From assembly GCA_030753015.1 (NCBI GenBank), contig JASMDC010000014.1, positions 1 through 64,000 on the forward strand: DNA of 64,000 bases, in the 5' to 3' direction. Below the pieces are notes generated by a model. The model was not told where the DNA came from. It did not search any database and saw only the letters and a list, made by a program, of their open reading frames with translations. This DNA is from Candidatus Undinarchaeales archaeon (GTDB lineage: Archaea > SpSt-1190 > JASMDC01). Below, piece by piece: positions 9,494-19,629 of this stretch (positions are counted from its first letter, which is position 1; every line of letters starts with the position of its first letter). Position numbers and translations under genes: made by a program.

Positions 9494-11473
9494 TCAGTCC
9501 CTCTTTTTTCCCTTCATCGTCTTCGATGGGTGCTCGCCGAGCAGCTCGAGGGCCGCCTCGGCAGCGGACCTCACGAACGTGTCATCGTCATCCATGAGGG
9601 CGCCAAGCGCCTTCACAGCACCACGCTCGCCGATCCTACCAAGAGCGTCCGCGGCGTGTTTGCGAACATGCGGGTTCGTATCATTAGTGACCTTTACGAG
9701 GGACTTGAGCGAGGCGGGCGAACCTATACGACCGAGAGCCTCGGCAGCAGAAAGCCGCACCCGTCCGTTGATGTCCTTGAGAGTATCATGGAGGGCGTCC
9801 CTTGCGCGAACGTCGCCGATATGTCCGAGCGCTTCTGCCGCGCACCACCGCAGGTCCACGTATTCGTCCTTGAGCAGCCCGATGAGCGGGATCGTACCCC
9901 TCGAATCCCCGATGCGCCCAAGAGCTTCGGCCGCCGCCCATCGCACATCGTCATGAGCGTCGTTAATGAGGTCGAGCAGCGGTTCGACGGCGCGTACGTC
10001 ACCTGTGCGACCCAGGGCTTCCACGACCCTTGTGCGTATCTGTTCGTGATGGTTATCGACCATGCTGATGAGGGGCTCTACAGCTAGAGGATCGCCAAGC
10101 CTCCCGAGGGACTCCACGGCACAGAGCCGCACGTCCTCGTGCCTGTCCCGAAGAGCGGTGATGATCTTGCGAACAGCACGGGCGTCACCGATCCTACCCA
10201 GCGCCTCTACTGCGTAACGCCTTACGTATACGTGCTCGTCGTCGAGGATGGTGAGCAGTCCTTTGACCGAGGAGCGGCTCCCGATGCGACCCAGTGCCTC
10301 TGCAGCGGACCAACGGACGTGGCTGTTGTCGTCCTTCAGTGCCATGAGGAGATAGGGTGTGGCAGCTCGTATCGACAGTTGGCCCAGTGCCTCGGCAGCG
10401 CTCCAGCGCACGTGGCTGGACTCGTCCTTGAGCGCGTCCATGAGCGCGGAACCAGCATCCCTGTCTCCGATGCTACCAAGTGCATCTGCGGCATACCATC
10501 TCACTTCCTCGTACTCGTCCCGAAGGAGCACCAGGAGCGGCATGACCGCGGCTCTGTCACCGATCCGTGCCAAAGCCCCGGCGGCCGCACGCCTCACATA
10601 GATGTGATGGTCCTTGGTGCACTCATTGAGCGCAGTTACTGCATCCTTCGAGCCGATACGCCCAAGCGCTTCAGCGGCCTTGGCACGCACGTCACCGTCC
10701 TCATCGTCGATGACCGATTCCTTGAGGATAGGGACAGAGGAGTAGTCCCCGAACCTGCCAAGTGCCTCTGCGACATACTTGCGCACCTCGACGGACTGAT
10801 GCGTCACGAGTGCCGTTACCGGTTCGATCGCTCTCGCATCGCGTATGCGTATGAGCGACATGATCGCACCGACGATGATACGTTCGTTGGACGATCCCAG
10901 CTCCTTCAAGAGGTGGTCGACTGCGTCCTCGCCTATCTCCCCCAGTGCCATTGCGGCACCGTACCGTGCATAGATATAATCGTCATCGAGCGTTCTTATA
11001 AGCGGTGTGATGGCCCGCTTGTCCTTCAGGCGGCCGAGCGCCTCTGCAGCGTGCTTGCGCACCTCCTCGTCATCGTGAGCGAGCGCTCCGATGAGCGGCT
11101 CCACGGCCTTGTTGTCACCGATCCTTCCGAGGGCCAGTATGGCCGCGTGACGTTTGTCCTCGTCACCGGTCGAAAGGACACTGATTAGCGGATCGACAGC
11201 GTGCTTTCCGATCTTGCCCAGGGCGAGCGCGGCACCGTACCGGGCGTACATGTCCTTGTCGCCGAGCAGGTCGGTGAGCGGTTCGACCGCCTTGATGCTC
11301 CCAAGGTCACCAAGGGCGAGCGCCGCGAACTGTCTGATGGTCTGATCTTCATCACGGAGGGCTTCGATGAGGGGTCCGACCGCGCTCTCACCGATCGTGG
11401 CGAGAGCGTCCTCGCCCCCATCATGGTAGTTGATGAGTATCTCTCTGATACGTCTGTGAAGCTCCCCTTCCAT
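9494..11473 (-). CDS. HEAT/PBS-lyase-repeat protein made almost entirely of about 31-aa repeats
   Basis: Iterated (V)RxxAAEALGRIGDxxAVxPLIxxLxD repeats over about 650 aa; ATG at 11473 after a GGTGA motif. Confidence 0.9.
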   Translation of the reverse strand: MEGELHRRIREILINYHDGGEDALATIGESAVGPLIEALRDEDQTIRQFAALALGDLGSIKAVEPLTDLLGDKDMYARYGAALALGKIGKHAVDPLISVLSTGDEDKRHAAILALGRIGDNKAVEPLIGALAHDDEEVRKHAAEALGRLKDKRAITPLIRTLDDDYIYARYGAAMALGEIGEDAVDHLLKELGSSNERIIVGAIMSLIRIRDARAIEPVTALVTHQSVEVRKYVAEALGRFGDYSSVPILKESVIDDEDGDVRAKAAEALGRIGSKDAVTALNECTKDHHIYVRRAAAGALARIGDRAAVMPLLVLLRDEYEEVRWYAADALGSIGDRDAGSALMDALKDESSHVRWSAAEALGQLSIRAATPYLLMALKDDNSHVRWSAAEALGRIGSRSSVKGLLTILDDEHVYVRRYAVEALGRIGDARAVRKIITALRDRHEDVRLCAVESLGRLGDPLAVEPLISMVDNHHEQIRTRVVEALGRTGDVRAVEPLLDLINDAHDDVRWAAAEALGRIGDSRGTIPLIGLLKDEYVDLRWCAAEALGHIGDVRARDALHDTLKDINGRVRLSAAEALGRIGSPASLKSLVKVTNDTNPHVRKHAADALGRIGERGAVKALGALMDDDDTFVRSAAEAALELLGEHPSKTMKGKKRD

Positions 11474-11530
11474 AGAGGTCACCAGTTCCCGGGATTACCC
11501 CTCACGCCCCGTACCACCTAGGGACGCCGC

Positions 11531-12001
11531 CTACTTCTTCTTACCGCTCTTGGCAGCGGACTTCTTCGCCTTCTTCGGAGCTGACTTCTTCTCCGAGATG
11601 CGGGGAGAGTCCTCCCCCAGGAGGATCTTGGGGGATGAGATCGGTGGCGGCAGCTTGAGGTCCCGCGCGAGGTTGATGGAGAGGATGAGCGGGTCCTGCA
11701 ACATGGCCTGGAACACCCGTTCCTTGGCGGGCTTAAGGAGGTCGATGTTTTTGCCTTCTCCTACCAGGATGTTGTCGATACGCTCTCCCGAGATGATCAT
11801 GATGCCCTGTACATTGAGTATCCCGACGGAAGGTGCATAGTCGGTGATGAGCTGGAACCTAACTGCAACGGCATCCCGCCCGGCGAGCTTGATGCGTTCG
11901 ATTGCTGTGATGCCCGGCTTGGTCTGGATGGAGATCTCCTCGGCGGAGACCTCGTGATTACGCTTGCCGGCGACATCGGTGTACACGATCTGGATCGGCA
12001 T
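11531..12001 (-). CDS. Conserved hypothetical (possibly SecB-like fold) with Lys/Ala-rich basic tail
   Basis: RFQLITDYAPSVGILNVQGIMIISGE...SINLARDLKLPPPI then KKSAPKKAKKSAAKSGKKK; BRE/TATA-like box at 12021-12040. Confidence 0.6.
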   Translation of the reverse strand: MPIQIVYTDVAGKRNHEVSAEEISIQTKPGITAIERIKLAGRDAVAVRFQLITDYAPSVGILNVQGIMIISGERIDNILVGEGKNIDLLKPAKERVFQAMLQDPLILSINLARDLKLPPPISSPKILLGEDSPRISEKKSAPKKAKKSAAKSGKKK

Positions 12002-12058
12002 GGGATTCGCCCCGGTGTCAACATTTAAATAGGTATTCGCGGCCCGTGGCCGGTCCGT

Positions 12059-13885
12059 TCACGCCTCGTCCCTGCCCAGGAAGTCGAGCGGACACGCCTG
12101 AGCAAGGCACTTCCCGCACTTCGTGCATCGCTTATCATCCAGCATGAGCCGACCCAAGAAGGAGAGCGCGTCACAGGGGCATGCAGAGACACATATACCG
12201 CACCCCGTGCACGCACGGTCGCGCACGAGCACCTTGCACACGCTCTCGAGGATCTCGTGTACCCCCTCTCTCGTAAGATCCTCACCAAGGACATTGGCGC
12301 TGCCATCGGGTCCGATCATCAACGTGGCATCACGCATTTCGATGGTGATACCGTCCTCATTATCAACGACGCCCAGCATCGAAAGAAGGTGGCTGTCCTC
12401 CCATCCCTCGATCTTGACGTCGAACATGTTGACGTCCCCACCACCGCTCTCAGAGATGATGGTGGCCATAGGCGCACCGCCTTTAAGGCACTGCTTCTCA
12501 CCGTGGCCGTGGCGTCGCCAGCCACCTTGTGCCCATTCGTCGCCCAGATTGTGGCGTTTTGCATGCTCCTGGACGATGTCGTCCCAACGCTGCGCGAGGT
12601 CTGGGTGCGTCTCTGCCAGTCGCTTGAACCCCCACGCGCTGGACGAAGGGCACATCCAGCATCCGACACGCTCGTGACCTCGGTGGTACATGGGGTTCAC
12701 GGGCACCTTCTCGCGCAGGAGGTAGAGCCACACGTCCAGCCCGGTCCAGTCGAGGATCGGGTAGGCCGAGAGCTGGTTGGGGACCCATGGATTGCGGTCG
12801 ATCGGTGGACGTTTGGCCCGGGAGAACGACTCGTACTTCCGCTCGCCGCCGAAGGTCAGTGTCGATCCCCATCGCTCCCCGATGGTCCGGGAAACGGGAC
12901 CGAGCTTAGCGACCTTGCAGCACCACCGGTAGTCCATGGCGGGTGGTCCGAAGGTCTGCAGGTTGCGCCAGAAACCGTCACCTGCCGAGGCGACAATGAG
13001 CCTTTCCTCTAGGCCGAGCGCCTTGCATGAATCGTGCACGCACTTCACGGTCTCTTCGAACTCCAGCCCGGTATCAACGAAAAGGACGTCGAACTCCTCG
13101 AGCGCCTTCTTCGCGATAACAAGGGTCACCATCGAGTCCTTCCCACCGCTCATGGCCACGAGAGGGTGCCCCTTGTTCCGATGCACGGCCTTCCGCATGA
13201 AGGCCATGGCATGTCGCTCGATGTTGTCAAGACGACGCGAGTTGGCCTCGACAGCGTCATCCCATGTGGACGGTCCCAGGTCGTCACCGTCGGAACGTCC
13301 GAACCTGCGGACCTTCACGGCGACACCACGCTCTCTGGTGCCCATCTCATCGCCGTTCATGCGTGCCGTTCCAGTGGCCACGACACGACCGTTGACATGG
13401 ACATAGACCTCCTGTCCGTTACGGATCTCAGGATCTGCCCCGTCCACTCCCGGCCTGAGCAGGTCGCCATGTTCGAGGAACCTGACGACGTCCTCCTCGA
13501 TGGTCACGCTTCCACGTGCTCCACCATCGGCCAACCGCTGGGCACCGGCGATATAGAGCTTGCAGAACTCCACCCCGGCGTCGTCGGTCCCGATGATACA
13601 GAGCTTCACACCATCGGTCAGGATCTCATAGGCACAGTCGAAACCGGCAGTGCTGCTCATCACGGCCACCCGGTCATCCCGGAGGAGAGGTGCGCCGTAA
13701 CGCTCACTGAAGAACGCGTTGATGTGCTCCACATCCCAGGGGAACGCGGGCTTAGTGTCCGCCGGGGGCGTGAGGCTGATGGACCTCGGTTGCGCCTCAC
13801 ATCGTCCACATTTCCGGCCTATGACCGGTACGTTACACTGCTCGCACCAGCCCAGAGTGGTCTTTCCCAACACGGGCGCCGGCAT
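12059..13885 (-). CDS. PAPS-reductase-family protein: N-terminal zinc ribbon, PUA domain, PP-loop reductase domain, C-terminal 2x[4Fe-4S] ferredoxin
   Basis: CEQCNVPVIGRKCGRC; NGQEVYVHVNGRVVATGTARM (PUA); PLVAMSGGKDSMVTL; CTGCGICVSACPCDAL and CTKCGKCLAQACPLDF; start at MPAPVLGK, 13885. Confidence 0.88.
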   Translation of the reverse strand: MPAPVLGKTTLGWCEQCNVPVIGRKCGRCEAQPRSISLTPPADTKPAFPWDVEHINAFFSERYGAPLLRDDRVAVMSSTAGFDCAYEILTDGVKLCIIGTDDAGVEFCKLYIAGAQRLADGGARGSVTIEEDVVRFLEHGDLLRPGVDGADPEIRNGQEVYVHVNGRVVATGTARMNGDEMGTRERGVAVKVRRFGRSDGDDLGPSTWDDAVEANSRRLDNIERHAMAFMRKAVHRNKGHPLVAMSGGKDSMVTLVIAKKALEEFDVLFVDTGLEFEETVKCVHDSCKALGLEERLIVASAGDGFWRNLQTFGPPAMDYRWCCKVAKLGPVSRTIGERWGSTLTFGGERKYESFSRAKRPPIDRNPWVPNQLSAYPILDWTGLDVWLYLLREKVPVNPMYHRGHERVGCWMCPSSSAWGFKRLAETHPDLAQRWDDIVQEHAKRHNLGDEWAQGGWRRHGHGEKQCLKGGAPMATIISESGGGDVNMFDVKIEGWEDSHLLSMLGVVDNEDGITIEMRDATLMIGPDGSANVLGEDLTREGVHEILESVCKVLVRDRACTGCGICVSACPCDALSFLGRLMLDDKRCTKCGKCLAQACPLDFLGRDEA

Positions 13886-13937
13886 GGGTCGGCGTGTAGC
13901 CAATAGACTTATATGCGTTCGGTAGGGCGAAACGCCC

Positions 13938-14615
13938 ATGCGGCCTCCCCTCCCCCATCCCCTGCTCAAGGCATTATGGGTCTTGAACCGGGCTGCTTGG
14001 CGACCGGACGGTGGGGAGCTGTCCCGTGTCCTTGGTATCCCCGAGGCATCGCTCGATGCGCTCGTTGACAACCTCGTGAACAATGGGCTTGCAGAACGTG
14101 ACCCTGAACAACGGGTCCATCTCACAAAGGCTGGCAGGAAGGAGCTCACGATCGTCCTCACGGCCGGTACCTTCGACATCCTTCATGGAGGTCACGTGTT
14201 CACCCTCGAGCGTGCCAAGGACTACGGGGACGTTCTCGCCGTGGTGATCGCACGTGATGCCAACGTTCGAAAGATAAAGGGACGTGATCCTATCCTCGAT
14301 GAGCAGGAACGGGTCACGCTCGTATCGGCCCTGAAGCCCGTGGACCTGGCCGTGCTCGGCGATATCGATGATCCCCTTCACCCGCTGCTAGACATCGAGC
14401 CCGACGTTGTCGTGCTCGGGTTCAACCAGCCCAAGGACGAGGAAGAGCTCCGCCGCGCGCTCAAAGAACACGGTCTGAGCCCGAAGATCGTGCGGTTCTC
14501 GGAGTACCGCGATGATCCGGGATCGTCCTCAGCGATCCTCAGGGAGGTCATCAGACGCTATCTCGAGGGCGAGCTCGCGCCCGTTATTGAGGACGATGGA
14601 CCGGAGAACGCCTGA
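13938..14615 (+). CDS. RibL-type FAD synthase/cytidylyltransferase with N-terminal wHTH-like domain
   Basis: VLTAGTFDILHGGHVFTLERAKDYGD (HxGH), ARDANVRKIKGRDPI; first about 65 aa wHTH-like (GELSRVLGIPEASLDALVDNLVNNGLAERDPEQRVHLT). Confidence 0.8.
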   Translation: MRPPLPHPLLKALWVLNRAAWRPDGGELSRVLGIPEASLDALVDNLVNNGLAERDPEQRVHLTKAGRKELTIVLTAGTFDILHGGHVFTLERAKDYGDVLAVVIARDANVRKIKGRDPILDEQERVTLVSALKPVDLAVLGDIDDPLHPLLDIEPDVVVLGFNQPKDEEELRRALKEHGLSPKIVRFSEYRDDPGSSSAILREVIRRYLEGELAPVIEDDGPENA

Positions 14616-14648
14616 ACTGGATCCACGCCGACGCCAGGAATGGCCCGC

Positions 14649-15956
14649 TCACTCGCTGTCCTCTTCCTTGTCGGAGAACCAGTGGCCCATGTAGGCGCGG
14701 CCCACGGCGTACGCTGCCTTGCAAGAGTCGACGAATCCGACCGCCTTTGCCCCGCCCCAGGCCATGCGGACCTTATCGCGCAAGGGGAGCTTGTCAGTGG
14801 CATCGAAGAAGGACTCCATGTCCTCGAGACGGAGGGAATCGTCCAGGGCACGCACCTGGATCTGGGAGAATGCTTCAGAGCTGCCGTACTTGACAAGGGG
14901 CTCGGCCAAGTCCATCATCTCCTCCACGGGCATCTCGATACCCTGCTTGATGAGGATGGGCATCAGTGTGTCCGAGAGAGGGTTCTTTTCCCGATAGGAT
15001 ATGGAATTAAGAGAGATTGCGTCGAGTTCGTCCTGTTCTAGAAGGTAGCCCACCTGTTCGGCCACACGCTCATGGCCCTTGAAGATAGAGTTGAAGCCAA
15101 GGGTGCAGAAGGGCGTCTGTCCACCGGCGTCACCCACCAGGAGCACACGGTCAGCGGCCTTCCTGTCCATCTGTCTCATGGGGATCACGCCATAGCACTC
15201 CTTGACGAGGTGGGAGCCAGCTACTTCAGGGTCCTTTGAGGCGAAATCCTCGTAGGCGTCCCTGAGCCCCTGGATCCATTCATCCTCGCTCTTCGCCGCG
15301 TACTCGTCAGGCTTGATCGTCTGGAACACCCAGGAAACACCCCGCTCCTCGGAGAGAGGGAAGTACTCCCCGAACACGTCGGTGTCGGCGTCACGGACGA
15401 CGACCAGGCCCGAAGTCGGGTCAGGGAACGATGCTCCCTCCACGTAGCCCCCGTAGGTGGGCACGTAGTAGTCCGGCTCCTTGTTCAGTCCGAGCTTCTT
15501 GGCTATAGGTGAGTTGTATCCGGTGGCATCGATGACGAGCCTGGCCCTGAGAGGGCCCGCATCAGTGTCGATCTCGACACCTTTGTCGGTGTAGGAGAGG
15601 TCACGGTAGGAGGTCTTTTCAAGGAGGTTGCATCCGTACGACTCCGCCTGGTCACGCCACTTTGCCATGACCTTCCCCTCGTCGACCAGTGCGCAGCCGT
15701 CACCCGCTGGCATGGGCTCTTCGATGTCGAGCGTCCTTTCGCCGGAGCGTAGACGGATACCGCCACGATACAAACGGTTGATGACCAGGTCGTCGTCAAC
15801 TCGGTACCCATCGGTCTCGAGTACGCCCCAGGCCTTGTCGGTATGGCCGATCTCTCCCCGCTCTATGAGGGCGACGTTGTAGTCCTGAGAGAGGTCCGCT
15901 GCAAGCGAGAGACCAGCCGGGCCTCCCCCGACAATGGCAACATCATACTCGTCCAC
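14649..15956 (-). CDS. Geranylgeranyl reductase family FAD-dependent oxidoreductase
   Basis: DVAIVGGGPAGLSLAADLSQDYNVALIERGEIG; VVIDATGYNSPIAKKLG; VLLVGDAGGQTPFCTLGF. Confidence 0.85.
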   Translation of the reverse strand: MDEYDVAIVGGGPAGLSLAADLSQDYNVALIERGEIGHTDKAWGVLETDGYRVDDDLVINRLYRGGIRLRSGERTLDIEEPMPAGDGCALVDEGKVMAKWRDQAESYGCNLLEKTSYRDLSYTDKGVEIDTDAGPLRARLVIDATGYNSPIAKKLGLNKEPDYYVPTYGGYVEGASFPDPTSGLVVVRDADTDVFGEYFPLSEERGVSWVFQTIKPDEYAAKSEDEWIQGLRDAYEDFASKDPEVAGSHLVKECYGVIPMRQMDRKAADRVLLVGDAGGQTPFCTLGFNSIFKGHERVAEQVGYLLEQDELDAISLNSISYREKNPLSDTLMPILIKQGIEMPVEEMMDLAEPLVKYGSSEAFSQIQVRALDDSLRLEDMESFFDATDKLPLRDKVRMAWGGAKAVGFVDSCKAAYAVGRAYMGHWFSDKEEDSE

Positions 15957-16097
15957 TGTGTCGTCCCGCCGTAGTAACAGTTAATAAACCTGCCTTTGGG
16001 TGACAGTCGCAGTTTCTAGCAGATGGGCGTACGGGAAGCGATACTTAACGATAGGTTAACTAATTGTTAGCGCAGGTTTAACGCGTAATCCGGCCCT

Positions 16098-17150
16098 TCA
16101 GTACCCGATCCCCATGTCGTTCTCGTAGAGTTCGAGCACCTTTTCCTTGTCGAGCCAGGCCGAGCACATGACCGTGTCGGCCCCTCCATAGGGGATCCAG
16201 ATCTTGTCGCCCGCGTCCACGGCACCGCATGAGAACACCACGTTGGGGACACCGAGCGTCGGGTGACCCTCAGCCTCGTAGGGCATGTCCGGTGAGAGGA
16301 TAGGCTCGGTGTATCTCCACGTGCATTCGAGGGTGTCAGCGTCGAGCATGGCCACACCCAGACGGTAGTTCTTCTCCGGGTCCACACCATGGTAGATGAC
16401 GAGCCAACCGTGGCGAGTACGGATGGGAGGCGCGTTAGCACCGATCTTCTCGCCCTCCCACTCCTGAGTGCCCATCTCCATGACGATCCCTGCATCATCC
16501 CAGTGGACCAGGTCGTCCGAGTAGGCCACGTGCATGGAAAGGTCGGTGTTCGGTCGGTGCATCATGGCATACCGCCCGTTGACCTTCTCGGGGAAGAGGA
16601 AGGCGTCCTTGTTGCGCACGCCTTCGAAGCCCTCGATATCCACAGGCCCCTTCTTGTCGAAGGTGTGGAAGTCCTTGGTCGTGGCCAGACAGATGTGATA
16701 GTGGAACCCGTCCTCCGGATCGTCCCTGTGCTTGAGACCCGTGTAGAGCACGGCGTACTCGTCGGACCCGGGTATCAGGGTCGCTCTCGGGTCCTCCACA
16801 CCGATGTAGTCGAAGTCGCTGTCGGGCAGCATCACAGGAGCCTCCGAGCGCTCGAGCACGGTGTGCCCGTCGGATGCCACAACGACACGCTCGAACCTCG
16901 AGCGGGAGTAATCGTTCCATCGGTCGAGATGTTCGGGTTCGGGGACATGGTCATTAAGGTCGGCATCTCCATCGAAGAGCTTGCCCGGTGCGCCCTGGTC
17001 GCGCACGAGCAGGAGATACCCATCGTCCCACTTGACCGCCGCAGCGTTGAAAACAACACCGGAGCGGAAGGGATCGTCCTCCACAGGCTCCAAGAACGGA
17101 TTATGTTCATCCCTCTCTAAGAGGGAGTCCTCGACCGATACCATGTACAC
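16098..17150 (-). CDS. GH130-family beta-mannoside phosphorylase/hydrolase
   Basis: GVEDPRATLI, YAVLYTGLKHRD, GWLVIYHGVD, IPYGGADTVMCSA. Confidence 0.88.
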   Translation of the reverse strand: MYMVSVEDSLLERDEHNPFLEPVEDDPFRSGVVFNAAAVKWDDGYLLLVRDQGAPGKLFDGDADLNDHVPEPEHLDRWNDYSRSRFERVVVASDGHTVLERSEAPVMLPDSDFDYIGVEDPRATLIPGSDEYAVLYTGLKHRDDPEDGFHYHICLATTKDFHTFDKKGPVDIEGFEGVRNKDAFLFPEKVNGRYAMMHRPNTDLSMHVAYSDDLVHWDDAGIVMEMGTQEWEGEKIGANAPPIRTRHGWLVIYHGVDPEKNYRLGVAMLDADTLECTWRYTEPILSPDMPYEAEGHPTLGVPNVVFSCGAVDAGDKIWIPYGGADTVMCSAWLDKEKVLELYENDMGIGY

Positions 17151-17381
17151 CCCTGTGATTCCCGGCAGGGAAGCCTGCTTATATACATTTGCTCGTATGA
17201 TAACGGATACACTTCATCGACCGACATCGTTCCGAGCGAAGAACTCGATTATCAATGAAGGAAAGTACCACTTCCCCCCTCCCAATACCACCCTGCCGGT
17301 TAACCAGAAAGCTTTTAAGGGACCTGTCTTGCCGTTTTTCACTGAGACATCGAGCCGCGGTTCGATATTAGGGGACTGTAC

Positions 17382-19622
17382 ATGGAAGTCGAACGGGACA
17401 TCGTCGAAGAGACATCCCTTGAAGGGGAGTGGGCCTATCGCACTGACCGCTTCCATCTCGGCGGGTTGCGTGGGTATGCCCGCGAGGGATTCAATGACGA
17501 TGGCTGGGACACCATGAAGATCCCCTCGAACTGGTACCGAGAAGGGCTGGACCACTCCGGGACCGTTTGGTTCCGTCACGGTTTCGACATGCCCGAACGT
17601 GAGGACGGTGCCCGCTATCATCTCGTGTTCAAAAGCGTCGACTACAAGGCCGATGTGACCCTCAACGGCGAGAAACTCGGTTCCCACGAGGGCTACTTCG
17701 ACGAGTTCTCCTATGACGTCACCGACGTGATTAAGGACGAGAACTCTCTGGCCGTGCGCGTGGACTCACCAAAAGAGCCGTTCTTCTCCTACATAACCGG
17801 CAAGAAGTACATCAAGGGCGTGCTGGACCAGTGGGACTGCCGGCCCGGCGGGCTCGATCCCTTCAGGGGTCGGGACGCCAACACCGGCGGCATCTGGCGC
17901 GACGTGACCATCAAGCGTACGGGCGACTATGTCCTCGGCGACGTCAAGCTCACCCCGACGATCCGGGAAAGTGGCGCCGACATGTCGGTCACGGTCCCCA
18001 TCAAGGCCTACCGGGACGGGGAGACGACCGTCCGTGTACGCCTCACCCCCAAGAACTTCGAGGGCGAATCGTACGAGATCGAACAGACCGTCGATGTCAA
18101 GGAGGGCGAGAACGAGGCCAGGTTCGACATGTCCATGAACGGGGCCAAGAAATGGTGGACCTGGGACATGGGCGACCCAAACCTCTACAACTATGAGGTG
18201 GCCGTCGTCGACGGCGGGCGAGTATCCGACCGTGATACGGGCAATATCGGCGTACGTGAGTTCGAACAGCGCGAGGACGGCGGATGGTACCTTAACGGTA
18301 AGCCCCTCTTCGTGCGCGGTACCAACTACATCTCGACACAATGGATGAGCGAGGGCCCGTCCTTCTACGATCGCGACTTCGAGCTCCTCAGGAAGGCCAA
18401 CATGAACGGCGTGCGTGTTCACGCCCACATCGAGGACGACTCGTTCTACGACCGATGCGACGAGAACGGCATCCTCGTGTGGCAGGACTTCATCCTCCAA
18501 TGGAACTATGACCCCAAGCTCCAGGACAGGGCCGTAGGTATGATGCGCAAGATGGTCAGGAATCTGTACAACCATCCGTCCGTGATGGTGTACGCCTGTC
18601 ACAACGAGCCCATCTCCGTCGACAACATCGGGGACATGCTCGGATTCGTCTGGGAATCTTTGGGTTTCGGCCGTAAGACCGACAGCCCCGAGGAGGAGCA
18701 GCATCGACGGAACACGCTCATGGGTGCCCTGGACGGACGACACTGGCTGGTTCAGAAGGGTGTCGAGGAGTTCGATGAGGCCCTTCGTTCGGCTGCTGTT
18801 GAAGAGGATCCCACGCGGCTCGTAAAGGTCTCGTCCCCAACGACCGAGCACAAGTACTTCGGCTGGTACACGGGCGACTATCACCAGTTCCGTGAGGACG
18901 CGGCCAATGCCGAGCCCATCATCAGCGAGTTCGGTGCCCAGGGTCTCCCGGACATGGAGACCATGCGCCGGATATTCTCAGAGAAGGAGATGGAGCCCAC
19001 CAACTGGAACTACGCCAGGTCTTGGATGCCCAAGGACTTCCAACCGCTCCAGACCCACATGATCGCCGGTATCGAAAAGGGTGAATCCATAGAGGAGTTC
19101 GTCGCTAACTCGCAGGATTACCAGGCGCGCGTGAACAAGTTCGCCATCGAGAACTATCGCCGCCACAAGCACGAGCCCGTGACCGCGCTCTTCCAGTTCA
19201 TGTTCGTTGACTGTTGGGAGGATGCCATCACCTGGTCGCTCGTCGACTACGACCGGCGCCCGAAGCAGGCGTTCGAAGCCGTGGCCACCGCCTACCAGCC
19301 CGTGCTCGTCTCTGCCGATCAGGAGCATGAAAAGGTCAGGCTCGGGGATCGCATCGAGGTGCCCCTCTGGGTGACGAACGACCTCTACAAGGCGTACAGC
19401 GGCGCGTCACTGCGCGCGACGCTCGTTGACGCAGAAGGGAACGTTGTCAAGGAGCAGGAGTCCGTCATCGATGTCGATGAGAGCTCATCCAATGCTTTCG
19501 GTTCCCTGAAGTGGACGCCCGAGGCCGCCGGGGACTACAAACTAAGGCTTGAACTCGAAAAAGAGGGCGAGGTCCTGTCCCGCAACGAGTACGACTACGC
19601 GGTCAAAGAGCCAACTGCTTAG
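17382..19622 (+). CDS. GH2-family glycoside hydrolase (beta-mannosidase/beta-galactosidase-like)
   Basis: Sandwich domain DVTLNGEKLGSHEGYFDEFSYDVTD; GTNYISTQWM; NGILVWQDFILQW; VYACHNEP; ISEFGAQGLPD. Confidence 0.9.
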   Translation: MEVERDIVEETSLEGEWAYRTDRFHLGGLRGYAREGFNDDGWDTMKIPSNWYREGLDHSGTVWFRHGFDMPEREDGARYHLVFKSVDYKADVTLNGEKLGSHEGYFDEFSYDVTDVIKDENSLAVRVDSPKEPFFSYITGKKYIKGVLDQWDCRPGGLDPFRGRDANTGGIWRDVTIKRTGDYVLGDVKLTPTIRESGADMSVTVPIKAYRDGETTVRVRLTPKNFEGESYEIEQTVDVKEGENEARFDMSMNGAKKWWTWDMGDPNLYNYEVAVVDGGRVSDRDTGNIGVREFEQREDGGWYLNGKPLFVRGTNYISTQWMSEGPSFYDRDFELLRKANMNGVRVHAHIEDDSFYDRCDENGILVWQDFILQWNYDPKLQDRAVGMMRKMVRNLYNHPSVMVYACHNEPISVDNIGDMLGFVWESLGFGRKTDSPEEEQHRRNTLMGALDGRHWLVQKGVEEFDEALRSAAVEEDPTRLVKVSSPTTEHKYFGWYTGDYHQFREDAANAEPIISEFGAQGLPDMETMRRIFSEKEMEPTNWNYARSWMPKDFQPLQTHMIAGIEKGESIEEFVANSQDYQARVNKFAIENYRRHKHEPVTALFQFMFVDCWEDAITWSLVDYDRRPKQAFEAVATAYQPVLVSADQEHEKVRLGDRIEVPLWVTNDLYKAYSGASLRATLVDAEGNVVKEQESVIDVDESSSNAFGSLKWTPEAAGDYKLRLELEKEGEVLSRNEYDYAVKEPTA

Positions 19623-19629
19623 GACGCTG

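Noticed and set aside
10139-11188. 349-aa plus-strand ORF within the HEAT-repeat gene
   Set aside because: Exact antisense of a repetitive CDS; periodicity is inherited from the HEAT repeats
13034-13906. 290-aa plus-strand ORF antisense to the PAPS reductase
   Set aside because: The minus-strand protein has unambiguous domain motifs; the plus ORF has none
17766-18884. 372-aa antisense ORF under GH2
   Set aside because: GH2 motifs on the plus strand are clear; antisense frame is fortuitous
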